This document shows positions 22,008 to 33,560 of a stretch of 64,000 nt of DNA, one piece after another. The stretch is from Ostrinia nubilalis (taxonomy: Eukaryota; Arthropoda; Insecta; Lepidoptera; Crambidae): the NCBI RefSeq assembly GCF_963855985.1, contig NC_087090.1, positions 13,204,501 to 13,268,500 of the forward strand, read 5' to 3'. Under the pieces are notes generated by a model. It searched no databases, had not been told where the DNA came from, and saw only the letters and a list, made by a program, of their open reading frames with translations. The position numbers and the translations under genes were made by a program. Position 1 is the first letter of the stretch; the number at the start of each line of letters is the position of its first letter.

Positions 22008-22151
22008 AAAACGAAAAAAATAATTGTATGCAAGGTTCAAATAATTTCGAAAGCTTGTATCGCGCATGGAATTTATTCCTCTTTTATGTTTGCGCTACAA
22101 GCTTTCGAAATTATTTGAACCTTGCATAAGTACAATTATTTTTTTCGTTTT
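22008..22151. repeat. Hairpin inside the hAT element (about 52 bp arms)
   Basis: The left arm 22008-22059 ('aaaacgaaaaaaataattg' through 'cgaaagcttgta') and right arm 22096-22151 are complementary apart from a few bases. The loop is 36 bp and GC-richer. It may be a nested foldback. Confidence 0.8.
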
Positions 22152-22808
22152 AGTACAACTGCATTTCAGAATAAAAGCTTGTTTTTAAAAAAGTTTTTGA
22201 ATTATTTATTATATTTTTATTTTACACTTTTTAGTAGTATCACAGAATAATAATAAGTACTACGTACAGAAGTTTTACTTCGCGAAGGTATTTAAAAAAA
22301 TGTATGCTCAATGTCATTAACAATATAATTATTATGGTATAATTTAGCCTGTCTCAAGAGTCAAGCACCATTTTGTTGACAAACGTCAGTGATCGGCACT
22401 GCGCCGAAGCTATAGAGCTGACTTCGGTAAAAATGATGTGACGTGAGGTGCCAAACTGCGGAAAATGGCGGAGAAAATACATGATTTAGCATGAATTATC
22501 ATGAATAATATTAACTACTTATTTACCTCTCAGTATCTTGAGGCAACTTAAAAAAGTACATGCTGTGTTTTTATTATTATTTAGGCAGTTAAATACTGCA
22601 CAGTTAAATACACCATTTTCTTTATTTTCTTCCATCATACACAAGAATACGCGCGCGTGAGTCAATGTTCGCTCGTATGTGAGGCCTTGTCCAATAGTAT
22701 CCTGTAGGTGGGCCATCGTGCGTGTTTTGTTTTCGATGTAAAGTCGCGGAGATGAACAGACCTGGTAGTATCTCAATCTTAGAGCCTTGGTTCAATTACA
22801 ATACAATT

Positions 22809-23130
22809 TAGCACCAAAGTGCTCGAAAAGACAAATCCAGCAAACCCAAACTCGATAAGTTTCCATCGTTTCGTTTAGGAATTCCTATGGCCACCTCCTG
22901 GCTCCATGATCAGGACCCTGGACATCATCTAGTACTAAAGTGCTCAAAAAGACAAATCCAACGAACCCAAATTCGATGCGAGGCCGCCGTTTCATTTAGG
23001 AGTTCCTATGACCACCTCATGACTCCATCATCAGACCAGCTCAATGGTACCATAACATTGCATTGTCATTGTACTTACATAAGTATACCAAATTTCAGCT
23101 CAATCGGTTGAGGAAAACTGGTCTTAAATT
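22809..23130. repeat. Two tandem ~121 bp units plus a shared LINE/Helitron-like word
   Basis: The units begin 'aaagtgctcRaaaagacaaa' at 22816 and 22937. Each contains 'attcctatg.ccacctc.tg'. Downstream, 'cagctcaatcggttgagga' (23097-23115) resembles, in the opposite sense, 'aaccgattaagctgaaatt' at 61622. This is a dispersed lepidopteran repeat nested in the hAT element. Confidence 0.65.
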
Positions 23131-23459
23131 CAGTTGCAAGAGTTGTCCCACACATACTAACAAGTGCCGTTAGTGATCGGTTACAAAAACTGTTGTTTTG
23201 GGTTCTGGAAGTTCTGGAAGCCCGAACGTACTTGTCAGAACGCGTTTTTCTAGCGTTTTTCAAAGTGCCTTCTGTATATTTTTGGTAAATAGTAGGTACT
23301 GGATTAACGATTAACGGACTTAGGATAATTTAACGGAAGTTAACGAGTCCGTTAACATTTTTTAAAGTTAACTTAAAAGTTAATCCGTTAATAGAAATGT
23401 TAACTTCGTTAATTAACGATTAACGGATTAACGAGTTAATGCCCAGCTATGATGGTTAC

Positions 23460-24381
23460 ATGAAAAGGATATTGGCGTTCGCATTGCATTGATGTAGTAA
23501 GCACTTGCCCTTACGTGGTAAAGAGAGAAAATCTAAAGATACTTAGGTTTAACTTTACTATTTATTTCATATTTTTATGTGCCATATGAAAATGATTCTA
23601 CTGAACATGTGTTTTAAGTAAGACCGAAGCGTCACGAATAGGGAAAAGTGGTCTAGGTCAGCTTTCGAGGTATTAAAAGCACTTAAAAATGTTTCAACAA
23701 AAACAAATCCTCCCACGGTCGAGGGAGCCCCACTTTCTACAACATTTACCATCTTTCATTTAATGCAAGCTATCGATCCAAATCCATACCAATTCCATTC
23801 CAACCATTGCTGCATGCCATCAAATGCATCAAGAAATATGTCCTCTAAAGCTTTACGAGCATGAAGTATAAATTCCAAATAGGATCATGTCCAAAAAGTT
23901 TGCAGTGCTCACCGCACCGACTACGTCTGTAGTAAGTGTCCGAGGTGCTATTACGGTTAATCCCTATAATTCCTTCGGGATTTAACGTCTGCTTCCCAGA
24001 AGCACTAGTGCAATAACTTGGAGCATAACCGACAGTAGCTATCACCTCTGCAGTAAATCTTGGCGGCGTACTGCACTGATACAGTTGGGCGCGAAAATTC
24101 GTGCAATATTTTGTTGGAGACAAAACGTAACTTTTTTCTTTGGATTATATTCCGATTTGAGATACATTCCAAAGATATCAGTAAGACGTACGTAGTACCG
24201 TAAGACGATGGAGCTAAGACTAATATTCTGATTTCCAATTATCTAACGATGTTCCTTTTATAGAGCCTTCATCAGCCTACGCCAGTCCACTATTTCTTAC
24301 AAGGATATTTTTACACTTTTCTGGCCTATCCGCTTTTTAATATGAGATATTATTATTCATAGTTATGTACTCAGTAAGATT
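23460..24381. other. Gene-free stretch
   Basis: A 92-codon minus frame at 23845-24123 and its shadow have no recognisable feature. No repeat end was recognised. Confidence 0.45.
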
Positions 24382-24502
24382 TAGGGTGGGTTGCACCATC
24401 TTACTTGAACTTTAACAAACGTCAAAAGTCTGACGAACTCCATACAAAAACACCGGTTAAGGTTATCGTCACGGTTAAAATAATGTGGTGCAACTCAGCC
24501 TA
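24382..24502 (+). mobile_element. MITE family A, copy 1
   Basis: About 120 bp with inverted ends TAGGGTGGGTTGCACCA and TGGTGCAACTCAGCCTA. The interior has 'acaaacgtcaaaa' and 'ccatacaaaaacaccggtt'. It is one of six copies in this window (also 37549, 42683, 44665, 56397 and 61196). It is non-coding. Confidence 0.85.
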
Positions 24503-25449
24503 AAATATCATCACCAGAAAATATTTAGGTACCTCTTGCTTACATATTTTTGCATCACACTGTACGGCGGTCTGTCAAAGGCCCGGCCGACCTAATCAAT
24601 GTTAAATCATACAGCGACACACCGTCGTTCTGACGTCAAAAAATCGACGCTCGTGATTCAAGAATCTGAAAAAGATCCGACGCTAGATCGCGGCCGCTAG
24701 TCACTGTATACATAGGTACATGGTATCTAATTAGGTATAAGAATGAGATACAAATTATTCTATTAAATATTATCATTGTGATTAATTGAATTATTCACGT
24801 AGGCGTAGTATTAAGCTACATAGTATAGCACTTACAATAATAATTATAGAGTTAAGGATTTTACTAGTTAGGTACTTTTGAATCGGACTGAAATCTAATC
24901 TCGCAGCCATAATATCGATTAGATCGATTACTATACGAACGTGTACTAATATCTCGTTCTTATGTTTTTCTTTTGAAACATTATCTGTGTAAATGAAAAG
25001 TTCAAAGTCGGTACCTACTCGGAGTCAGGGTAACTACGAGTTAGAAACTGTTTTCTAAGTACATATATGTTTGTGTAGCACTCAGGGGATTTTAATTAAT
25101 AATATAATTAAATATGGCAGTCAGTGATGATGATTTTACCTCCAAGTTGGCACTCTCTATAGTATAAAAATAAAAATAAGGCCTTATGTACTCCTCCATT
25201 TTCCACCACACCTATTGGTCACCCTACCACCAATAAATAAATCTCTTCATCTGCTACACATAACACCTCGTGATGCTGAGCGATGGCGCGGCGCGTTTGA
25301 ACGCGTCAGGTGCGCGCGCGCTGCCCGGCGCATTTGTCACTGTTGCCGGCGATTATTCATCTCATTGAAACATTAACGCTCCGAGAACTAATCACGCTGA
25401 CTAATGGACGCCCCCCGTCGACACTTCCAAAGTTTCACACGTACGAACG
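24503..25449. other. Gene-free stretch ending in a GC island
   Basis: AT-rich up to 25260. Then about 80 bp of CG-rich DNA (25270-25345, with 'gatggcgcggcgcgtttg' and 'gtgcgcgcgcgctgcccggc') precedes the local repeat cluster. There is no open frame of note. Confidence 0.45.
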
Positions 25450-25735
25450 CTAACGACTCCTCCCGTCACTTCTGATTTGGTTGACGAGGACGAATGATCG
25501 CCGATCGGTGCAGCCGATGATCAGAGCGAAGTTTTATCTACTCGACGCCTTCCATTTACTTATGCGTAGCAACAACACTTCCATGTGAAGCATGTTTTTA
25601 ATAAAAAGTTTAGAAGAAATGCATGTTAAAATAACGATAGCGTAGCAGAAGGCCCTATAAAAGGCCCAATGGTGTCATTGTTGAACTGCCGATTCCGGAC
25701 TTATCGAGGGTGATTGTTTGAACTCCGTCGCTGCT

Positions 25736-25850
25736 GGACTATCGTGGTGAACTTACTTGTGACACAACAAGCATATTATTTAGCTTACCACGAGGGGTTA
25801 ACTTGTGCAATAGGTATAAATTACTAATACATATACTTTATAAAAATAGG
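25736..25850 (+). mobile_element. LINE 3' UTR remnant, copy 1
   Basis: 'gactatcgtggtgaactta', 'acaagcatattatttagct' and 'cgaggggttaacttgtgca' are followed by an AT-rich tail. The same order of words occurs at 34268-34395, showing a dispersed 3' end of the jockey-like type. Confidence 0.6.
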
Positions 25851-26334
25851 CATAGTTCACTTAGTAATAATTCATGCCATTGCGAAAAGTGACCGAGATG
25901 ATGCAGCGAGCGAAGTTTTATCGGCCGCATCGGACAACACAATGTTGCACCTCGAAAAGATAACGTCTCCCGTCATACCGCCGTTTAAGAGGACGAATGT
26001 CCGGTAAAATATCGTTGCAAAATAGAACGAATGACGTTTATCATTACACAGAACGAAGATGTTTTTTTTATATTCATATGTCTTGGCAAAGTAGGTAAAA
26101 TACAAATCATGACATTGTTATTCCTACCAAAATGTTATACCTGTTTTCTGTCACTTCTGATTTGGCTGACGAGGATAAATGATCACTGACGAAACATGCC
26201 CGCGATGATCCAATGATCGAACTATGTAGAGCGAAAGAAGTAGATTTGGGATCCCCATTTTTCATCCAGGCATCGCCAGTTTTTCTAGAGGCCGAACCTT
26301 ATTTATCACTTGCTAGACAGAGTAGCTTTAGACT

Positions 26335-26385
26335 TTTTGTTGGGGGATGCCTATGTTCAGCAGTGGACGTCCTGTGGCTGAAATG
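26335..26385 (+). mobile_element. RTE-like LINE 3' end fragment
   Basis: 'gggggatgcctatgttcagc' followed by 'agtggacgtcctgtggctga' and 'aatgatgatg' matches the end of the RTE-like ORF (GEAYVQQW-type C-terminus) and the start of its short 3' UTR. Other remnants of this family are at 29066, 41327 and 42540. Confidence 0.65.
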
Positions 26386-26504
26386 ATGATGTTGAATGAG
26401 GTTTTTACACCCAAAACTTGTCACGAAGACTGAGGGAATCTAACAACACCTCTCGTCACTTTGATTTATTGATGCCGACAAATGATCAGCGACTGCGCAG
26501 CTAT

Positions 26505-28436
26505 ACAATATCCTACGTCATTATGCAATCTAGATTGCAGTCCACGAGACATATCTTAATATGGAATCAAAGTGGTAGGTGATGTGACCATAATGCAACC
26601 CATTATGGTGGATTAACGATAAAAGTTATACCTTATGGTTTATTTATCATCCGTAAACATTTTTTATTGATAAATGACTTTGCGTTAGGCCTTAAAGTGA
26701 CCTGAGTCATGATGAGGTCTAATAGCATGTTTACTGGAAAAATACTCTTTGAAATGTATTTTTAGCGTAAAGTTTTTACTTGTATTTATAGCAGTTAGGT
26801 GTGTAATTTAATTAACGCCCTAAGCATCGTAGAGTCATCTATCTTTTATTGCATCTATTGTAATAAACAAAAGCATCTTTCAAAGGAAACTAAGCAGACT
26901 AAAGTCTCCAAATACTGATAATTCAGTTCAAACCACACAACGAAGTTTCATAGCAGTCTGTCAGTGAAAGGCTAGTTTTCCAATCAGGTAATGATAAAGC
27001 CAGGTTTATGTGAACGCGCGTACCGACTCGCGACTCCGGCGCAGCGCAAAAAAACCACGCCATAAACAGAACGTTTATGACGGCAAATAAAGCTCGCTTC
27101 TTCCCCGTAGTCCCGTAGTGAATTATTGCTTTATTGCTTCAGAAATATTTCACAAACAGAAAATATTTTATGATTCCCCAGTTAAGAGCGGCCGTATATC
27201 ATTTTAAGCCATAGATAATAAAATTCGTAAGTCGCCAAAATGTGAGACAAAAGTGCAGGACTGGGAGCGAGTTCCTTGACCATACCTATTGCTTCTAGGA
27301 TAAGTAAAGGTAATGTCCACCCAATTAAGTAATGACAGTGAGCAAGTAACCATAGTCTATGCAGACGAAGGGTAACCACGCCTATCTAACGTAATGTATG
27401 TCTTTACCTCAATGTAGCCTGCAGATTGATGTATGCTTTCATTAATCCACCCACACCATTTTCAAGTAGCAATCATATCTACGTAACATTTGTTCCGATA
27501 AAATCTGAGTAGGTAGGTCTGTTTCAGCGTAATCGTTGCCTTTCTGCAGGTTTTCAGTTTTGACTCTACTCACATGGCAGATATAGTTCTGAATCTAGCA
27601 AGTCTGCCATCCACTCTAAAGTTAGTCCCTGTGACCAAATATTTTCTTAGACATGTCATTACACCTATTTTAAAAATAATAAAAAATAAGTGCTAAAGTC
27701 ATAACATGGTCAAGAAATTTCGCGTTTCGTCCAACTTGAAGCATAAAATTGGAATAGTTAATGCTCAGAGAAATCGTTAACCGAGTGAAGACTGTAATTG
27801 GAAGACATTAAAAATATCCAACGCTGTTATAGCTGACTGTTAAATGTTTTACCGTGGGCATTAGTCCTGTGTTTACACGCGCTACAATGTTTCGCGCAGT
27901 AATATTCCGCGTTACCAACGACACTATAATTATAATATCTACTTACTTATTTACAGGTATGCCAGTGCCATTGTTTTCGAGATTATTGTTTGACCTTTTT
28001 ATTTATTGCATTAGCATGGACGTAAAACGTGTTTAACTGTACAGATTTTACGTAGTTGTAAACTTGGGAATTCAGCATGAATTTATAGTCACGTAAAACA
28101 TTGTCAAAACATGTGGCAAAAACAAATGCTGTCACGTTGATTCGGCTCGCTGCGGGTAGGTGCGTTAAACAAAAGAAAGTGCCGGTTGGTTCCCCGAACG
28201 GTGTCCGACATTTCGACAACAAACTTTGTGTAATTGTTACTTTTTTTACACGTAACGCATCAGCTTCTCGGAAGGTTGAAGGACATCCCGAAGGTGAGTG
28301 GTGATTATGTGAAAAAATTAGTCCATCCATCTGCAGTGACAAGATTTGTGGTGTGCAGAGTCATTTAGACGTTTTTGTACTCTTATGGCTGGAATTAGCG
28401 TTAAGAAAAATCGCGTTGCATTTGGGGAAATACGCT
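26505..28436. other. Gene-free stretch
   Basis: It includes a CG-rich segment at 27010-27060 followed by several CATAAA/TTTATG words (27060-27095) resembling posterior-Hox sites. A consensus splice donor (CCCGAAG|GTGAGT, 28287-28299) follows a frame lacking an ATG (28101-28304), which is insufficient to call an exon. Confidence 0.4.
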
Positions 28437-28505
28437 AATTTTACACGAGACAGTCATCTGACCTGGTGCGAACCACCAGGTAAGATGACTGTCTCATGTA
28501 AAATT
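28437..28505 (+). ncRNA. Isolated 69 nt hairpin, pre-miRNA-like or micro-palindrome
   Basis: The arms at 28437-28468 and 28474-28505 are 32 bases each and pair at 30 of 32 positions, leaving the loop CGAAC (28469-28473). The mismatches are C/A at arm position 10 and G/A at position 24. Candidate duplex strands are 'gacagtcatctgacctggtg' and 'caccaggtaagatgactgtc'. The immediate flanks share GCT on both sides (28434-28436 and 28506-28508), which could be a 3 bp target duplication of a miniature foldback. The fold is certain; expression and miRNA status are not. I match it to no known miRNA. Confidence 0.35.
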
Positions 28506-29065
28506 GCTTGTAAGTGCTTGACTGTAACGTCAGCTAGAATTGCGGTTTTGAAACCAGTGGAAGGGCAAACATGTCTCTACAGTCAAATCTCTACATAGTT
28601 TGAATAAATCAAGAGGAGTCGACGAGGGTCCTAGGTTTTATGCGATGATCTGAAAAATCCCTATCGGATATTTGCGTTATCATTTGAACCATTATGAATC
28701 AACTTTTTCTGATAATACCTATCCATGCAGTTGCAAGTGCATCGAGACCGAACAAAACCGTTGATAGCAAAAAGTTTCGTTTCCACAATCGGAAAATCCA
28801 GAAATTGGCGTTGAAGAAAAAAACGAAAATTGCCCTTTCGATTGAGCGAGCGTTCGTAATGTATTAACAGCTCTTGCGGGGTGGCCAGGTAATTTTTCAG
28901 AGTTGGCAATGCAATCGGATGTGCACCGGCGTCGGTGCCTTTTTGTTTCGGCGGCAGTGTTGTTCGAGTGAAAATTCATGGGACAGAGGTAAAAGTGTTG
29001 TAAGGTGATGTAGAAAACTATAATTTAAAAAAATACACATTTTTCCTTTTCGTTCGTTTCAGCTA

Positions 29066-29190
29066 AATGACATCCACTGCTAGACAAAGGCCTCCCCCAA
29101 GGATTTCCACAACGATCGGTCCTGCGGCGCCCGCATATACCTCCCGCGACCTTCACCAGATCATCGATCCGCCTAGTGGACGTGGAGGTT
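29066..29190 (-). pseudogene. RTE-like LINE remnant: C-terminus of the reverse transcriptase ORF
   Basis: On the minus strand the frame reads ...RRIDDLVKVAGG. After a one-base frame change it continues YMRAPQDRSLWKSLGEAF, then a stop, then QWMSF. This is the conserved end of the lepidopteran RTE-type reverse transcriptase protein (DDL-K-AG, W-RAAQDR-W, LGEAYVQQW). Frameshift and stop show it is dead. Only the last ~40 codons remain, with no catalytic residues. It would have mobilised its own RNA when intact. Confidence 0.75.
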
Positions 29191-29268
29191 TTCCTTTTAT
29201 CAGGTACCTAGATAGTATCGTGTGCTGTGGTATGTGTTTGCATTGTTCTCTTAGTAAGAATTATGTTA

Positions 29269-29337
29269 AAGAAGAGGGACGTCCCCATATGAGTAATCTT
29301 TTAAGAAGAGGGACGTCCCCGTCCGCATATGAGTCAT
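29269..29337. repeat. 34 bp direct repeat carrying the palindrome GGGACGTCCC
   Basis: 'aagaagagggacgtcccc' at 29269 and 29303, each followed by 'catatgagt'. Copy 2 has an extra 'gtccg'. GGGACGTCCC is a perfect 10 bp palindrome of the Rel/NF-kB half-site type (GGGA..TCCC), present twice 34 bp apart. Confidence 0.75.
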
Positions 29338-31744
29338 CCAACTAGCAGCACTGGCCGCTTCTGTGATGGTTTCCGGAAGCGGGGTCGCACTCGTCGCCAG
29401 TCGACAATCGGTCAATATTTCATTTTCTGACTTATTAACGTAGCGTTCATGTTTTATAGGGCCCACCTTTGACGGCGCTGCTTCCGAGTGCAGTCGTTTG
29501 TTTTAATTTTCTTCTCTAAAATTGTTTTGTAAGAATTGTTGGATGGCGAAGGTTTTATGCTTCTTTGTTTTGCTTTTCTTTTTTTTGCATGTTTTGGTTT
29601 GGGTCATTTTGGCTTATTAAGTGCCAAACATAAAGTTAACGATTTTGAGTTGAACTTTAATATTCAAATTATGACTAACCCGTAAAAGTTCCTGTGCTTG
29701 TGCGTTACAGCAGATGTGTTTTTAACGCAGAGTAATAGGTACCTAATCTTGGCGAAAGCAGTTTTTTATTCTCGAATAGCAAATTAAAATAAAAAATATA
29801 GATAAGGGTCATATAGAATGCCTTAACATTGCATAGGTTAACAATTATACAGAATCAACTGAAATATTATGAAAAACTCTTTGGCAATAGTTAGATGTCT
29901 CACTACTTATCTTCGATACCAAAATTACACTTCACTGTTCTATTTCATGAAAATTATACTAAACTTGTCATGTGTGGGATACTTTCGCGTTCACAAAGGA
30001 ATGGTGTATCATTACCGCGTTGCGTATCCGAAATTTGTGTAGGTACTAACCCGTGAGAACGTATTGTTTAATGTGACGTGTAATCTGTATTAATATATAG
30101 GCAGACATGTGGAATTACGTTCAGAAAATGTAGGTACATTGACTGATGATTAGGTAGTTTATTTTCCGTACAACAGATGCGAAAAAAAATCACAGAAAGA
30201 TCACCTGCTGAAAAAAGCGTCGTGGTATATTGTCACAACTAACACTGTGTTGGGAACCTTTTTTGCAAGCTTTTGATGTAAACATGTTTGTTTATTTAAA
30301 ACTTTGTGTGGGCTAACGAATAGATACTGTTTCCGTTGATTTATGAGTGGTTCACTTGCTACATTTTGATTATAAGTTAGTCCCGATTTATCTTTTTTAG
30401 TCATTGATACTCAAAAGTGGTAGGTATTTCATAAATTCTGTCTTACTATTTTGGTAGAAAAGCGAAAAAGTAAATATTATGTGACGTTTAAAAGTAACAT
30501 TTAAACCTTTCATAATGCAGCAAACGTTATGAGTGTTATTGACAATAACAAACCACACCAATTAAGAGAGCTTTACCAAATGAAAGCTCGCGTTACATTA
30601 CAAAGCGTTCGAGTTAACATCTAAGTGCGGAAACCCATCCATTATGGTGCACGATACGGATAATGGCCGTAACACAGCTCATAACTCAATTAAAACTAGA
30701 CTCCGTTTTAAATTACCAACTTAATAACACGCATGGCGCGGCGCTACCTGATTTTTGGGAACGCCGAGTTAAAGATGCTTTCTAGAAAGGGTATCGTTTT
30801 GAACGTTTTTCGATTTGGAGCAGTTTGCTTTGAGAATTCTGTAGTTTTGATGTTGTAGTGGTATTATTGTAATCTAAACTTGGTGATTCTGTATTTATCA
30901 GACAAAGGGTATTTCTTTTACATATCAGTTTTTAGTAGTGAATTGTTGTACATTAAAATAGTAAGACACGGGTCTTAACGCGACGTTTATTAATGAGTTA
31001 CATTATCTACTAACGGCTTGACGTTTCGGCTGTACATTGTACAATGAAGTATCCCTGATGATGGTCCCTACTAGTACTTACTACATTTTTCTGAATGACT
31101 TAGGTTCGATGCTACATTATCTATTCATTTATAATAACTAACATAAACGAGGGTACCACTTCACCCTATGACGTAGGTAGGTAGTACATAGCGTTGCGCG
31201 AGTGCATGAGTACTCGTATGAAATTGTGTGTCATTTTAGTAATATGAAACGAGTTGTTAGTGTATTTATTTTTGCTGCCAATTAATATAATTATCTTACC
31301 TCATCTAATTTGTTGACATATCATTCGTTACATCCAGATTAAGCGTTTGTTTAGTCATGACTGAGCGTGGATTACCGTCACGAGCGTGATCGCGTCGGCC
31401 TTGCGCATCCAGCGCTCTACATCCGCGACCAAAAACTAATAGCCCAGATTATGAGAATTGTAATACGAATAAATAATGGAAAAACCGTAAATAACAACAC
31501 GGTAACATAATATAACAACCGATCAGTCGGGCGTATAGGATACATCATGGCTTGATGAGTCGTAAGAAATAATTAAAATAAAAGATACCTAGACTAAATA
31601 ATTAGGCTCTTAAAGTTGACACCAAGGTACGCTGTCATGTTAATTATTCTGCAAATACAAAAAAAAAATGAATCACATGAAATCTAAAGAGATAAATAGA
31701 AAGTCAGTAAAATAAAGCGTCGAGGTTCTTCGTTCCTTGGCATA

Positions 31745-31840
31745 TGCTGAGCGAGGACCAGCTGTTTGGTACAAATTTATTTTTAGTTATAATTTGTAAT
31801 TTTAATGTTGTGATGTGCCAAATAAACATTTTTTATTTAA
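31745..31840 (+). mobile_element. LINE 3' tail
   Basis: 'gcgaggaccagctgtttgg' leads through AT-rich sequence to 'gtgatgtgccaaataaaca', with AATAAA near the 3' end. It is typical of jockey-like 3' ends in moths. Confidence 0.55.
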
Positions 31841-32819
31841 TTACTTAATTTATCTAATAAATGGGTTAATAATTTGATCATTTGGGTGTTTACTCACATC
31901 AAAAATGACGACCTTAGGCCTACTGAGAGGTTGGTGGATACAAAAACGAAATAACCATAACAAATTACAACCATCAAATCGAAAACAACAAAGCCTCGTA
32001 TCATGTAAGCAAAAAGTTCTTCTTATTTGTTTGAAGAAGGTAAATGACGTTACTATTAATAGCAGAGTGCTTGAACCCTGCCCATTAGGAGTAACATTTA
32101 CGTGGGGTCATTAACTCAATCCGAAGGTCGAGGTGCCCACTATTGGATTTAAGTAATTATCTCCGTACCGTAAGGTAACGTGGCGTTTACACCTTTATTA
32201 AGTGGCAAGTCATTGAACGTGGTTTTTCTCCTATAACAGTGTCAATATCAGAAGCTATTGGCAAATACACACATATTCAGATCGGAATGTTTTTTCAGAA
32301 GAGCCTAGGCACGAGCTTTTTATAAAAGACAATAAGATTTTCAGACTTGATGCCTGAAAGTAGCGAATACGACTCAAAAGCATGAAGCCTCTTATATTGT
32401 TGTATATTTTGAATATCTTTTTATAATCTAGGATAAATTTAGGTCCTATATACTTAGCTATAAGTAAACAGAGAGAGGTTTCTTAACTAATCCGAGTAAG
32501 AAGGGTAATCCTAAACTCAAAAGACGTGCACAAGTAGAAAATTGGCAATATTATTTTCAGTTAAACCGCTGATATGCTGTCGAAACGTGTAAAGCGACCT
32601 TCAAAGGCGCCGAGCGCAGCAGCAGACGCAGTGATGACGCAACCGCGAAAAAAGTACTTATAGCTAATTAAATATACCCACGTAGAGTGGCGCAACGCAC
32701 GCCTCCGCCGATCGGGTTAATTAAGAGAAAGGATTTTTCTATGTGGACCGTAGATTTTGCAGCGGTTTTACATAATGTAGTCTCTACATATTTGTACTTG
32801 CTCTTAGGTGAGTTAGAGC

Positions 32820-32891
32820 TTTAAGCCTTATCTATCCTATGTTACATTATGGTGATGCAAATAAATATCTATCTATCTATCTATCTATCTA
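32820..32891 (+). mobile_element. LINE 3' tail with (atct)n
   Basis: 'cctatgttacattatggtga' and 'tgcaaataaatatct' (AATAAA) are followed by a perfect ATCT microsatellite at about 32866-32891. Confidence 0.6.
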
Positions 32892-33404
32892 GAGCCTTTT
32901 TGGAAGTGAGTTTAGGATAACTCGCGCGTAATAAAAAGAAAATAACATACTATTTACTCTAAGTTCTCGACTACATTTTTATTATGATCCACTAAGATGG
33001 CATAATATTCAGCGAAAAAGAGAGTTCGAAAACAAGACTATTTATTGAATGTTCAACTTCAGGCTAGTATTAATTTGATCTGCGTTCTGTGATATTATAA
33101 TTTTCTAGCGACTGTCTGTTAAATATGTATCCGATATCGCTGTTTAATTATTCAATGTGCTTGTGCAGTAAGATCTCATTTTTCAGATGCTAAAAGAAAC
33201 TTATGATTTCTGACTTTAATTTGCTACGATATGTTATGAAATCTGTCGTTCTTTCAAGAAAACCCCTTATTCCTTTACCAGACTAATGAAGCAATTGCAA
33301 TTTTCAGTTCTAGCTGCGTGCGAGTAACGAGCGTCGTCAACACCTCCCGATAGCATCGCTATGACTGGCTGGAAATTATTCGGATTCGTAATTACTGCGA
33401 TTAT

Positions 33405-33560
33405 TCACGGCCGGCCGGGGGCGGCGGCCATTTTTCAACAGTCACCGTTCTTAATTATGAGCCGCGTTGGACGGCTGTCGAAGCTTTGAGCCGCGCCGTC
33501 ACCTCGGGCCGACTTCGCCTCTATCCGTACACTTCGCTCGTGAGTTTATGATGGAGTCGT
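33405..33560. promoter_or_regulatory. GC island with YY1/Pho-type motif
   Basis: CG-rich DNA ('cggccggccgggggcggcgg', later 'gagccgcgccgtcacctcgg') contains GGCGGCCATTTTT at 33423-33435. That is the reverse complement of AAAAATGGCCGCC, also found exactly at 51218-51230. It matches the YY1/Pleiohomeotic consensus. No open frame accompanies it, so a regulatory element is more likely than an exon. Confidence 0.4.

Larger units (their letters stand above)
21859..23451. mobile_element. Complete non-autonomous hAT element (1593 bp) with perfect 8 bp TSD
   Basis: The inverted termini are CATAGCTGGGCA (21859-21870) and TGCCCAGCTATG (23440-23451). They are flanked by a perfect 8 bp direct repeat ATGGTTAC at 21851-21858 and 23452-23459, the hAT hallmark. 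Both subterminal regions (about 21870-22010 and 23300-23440) are packed with GTTAAC / CGTTAATC words in both orientations, likely transposase-binding repeats. There is no hAT transposase (no RW dimerisation region or BED finger); internal frames are at most 85 codons. The interior carries a 52 bp-arm hairpin and a two-copy tandem repeat, both separate dispersed sequences. Confidence 0.9.
25450..26504. repeat. Cluster of four decayed copies of a ~70-100 bp local module
   Basis: Copies lie at 25450-25539, 25899-26003 (rearranged), 26141-26240 and 26440-26504. Shared words are 'ctcccgtcacttctgattt', 'gacgaggacgaatgatc' and 'gatgatc.gagcgaagttttatc'. Copy 2 has the 'gagcgaagttttatc' word before, rather than after, 'aacgtctcccgtca'. 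The spacing is irregular and identity low, so these are old local duplications or pieces of an unknown element. Confidence 0.6.
29338..33404. other. Gene-free stretch with LINE tails and repeat relics
   Basis: No frame over 69 codons. 30970-31050 ('gacacgggtcttaacgcgac', 'ggcttgacgtttcggctgt') looks like a dispersed lepidopteran repeat. 31430-31530 and 30600-30740 have mixed composition typical of conserved non-coding DNA, though conservation cannot be tested here. LINE tails are listed separately. Confidence 0.45.

Noticed and set aside
27983..28342. 119-codon minus ORF and its plus-strand shadow
   Set aside because: No domain, and the plus frame lacks an ATG. The GTGAGT donor alone is not enough to call an exon.
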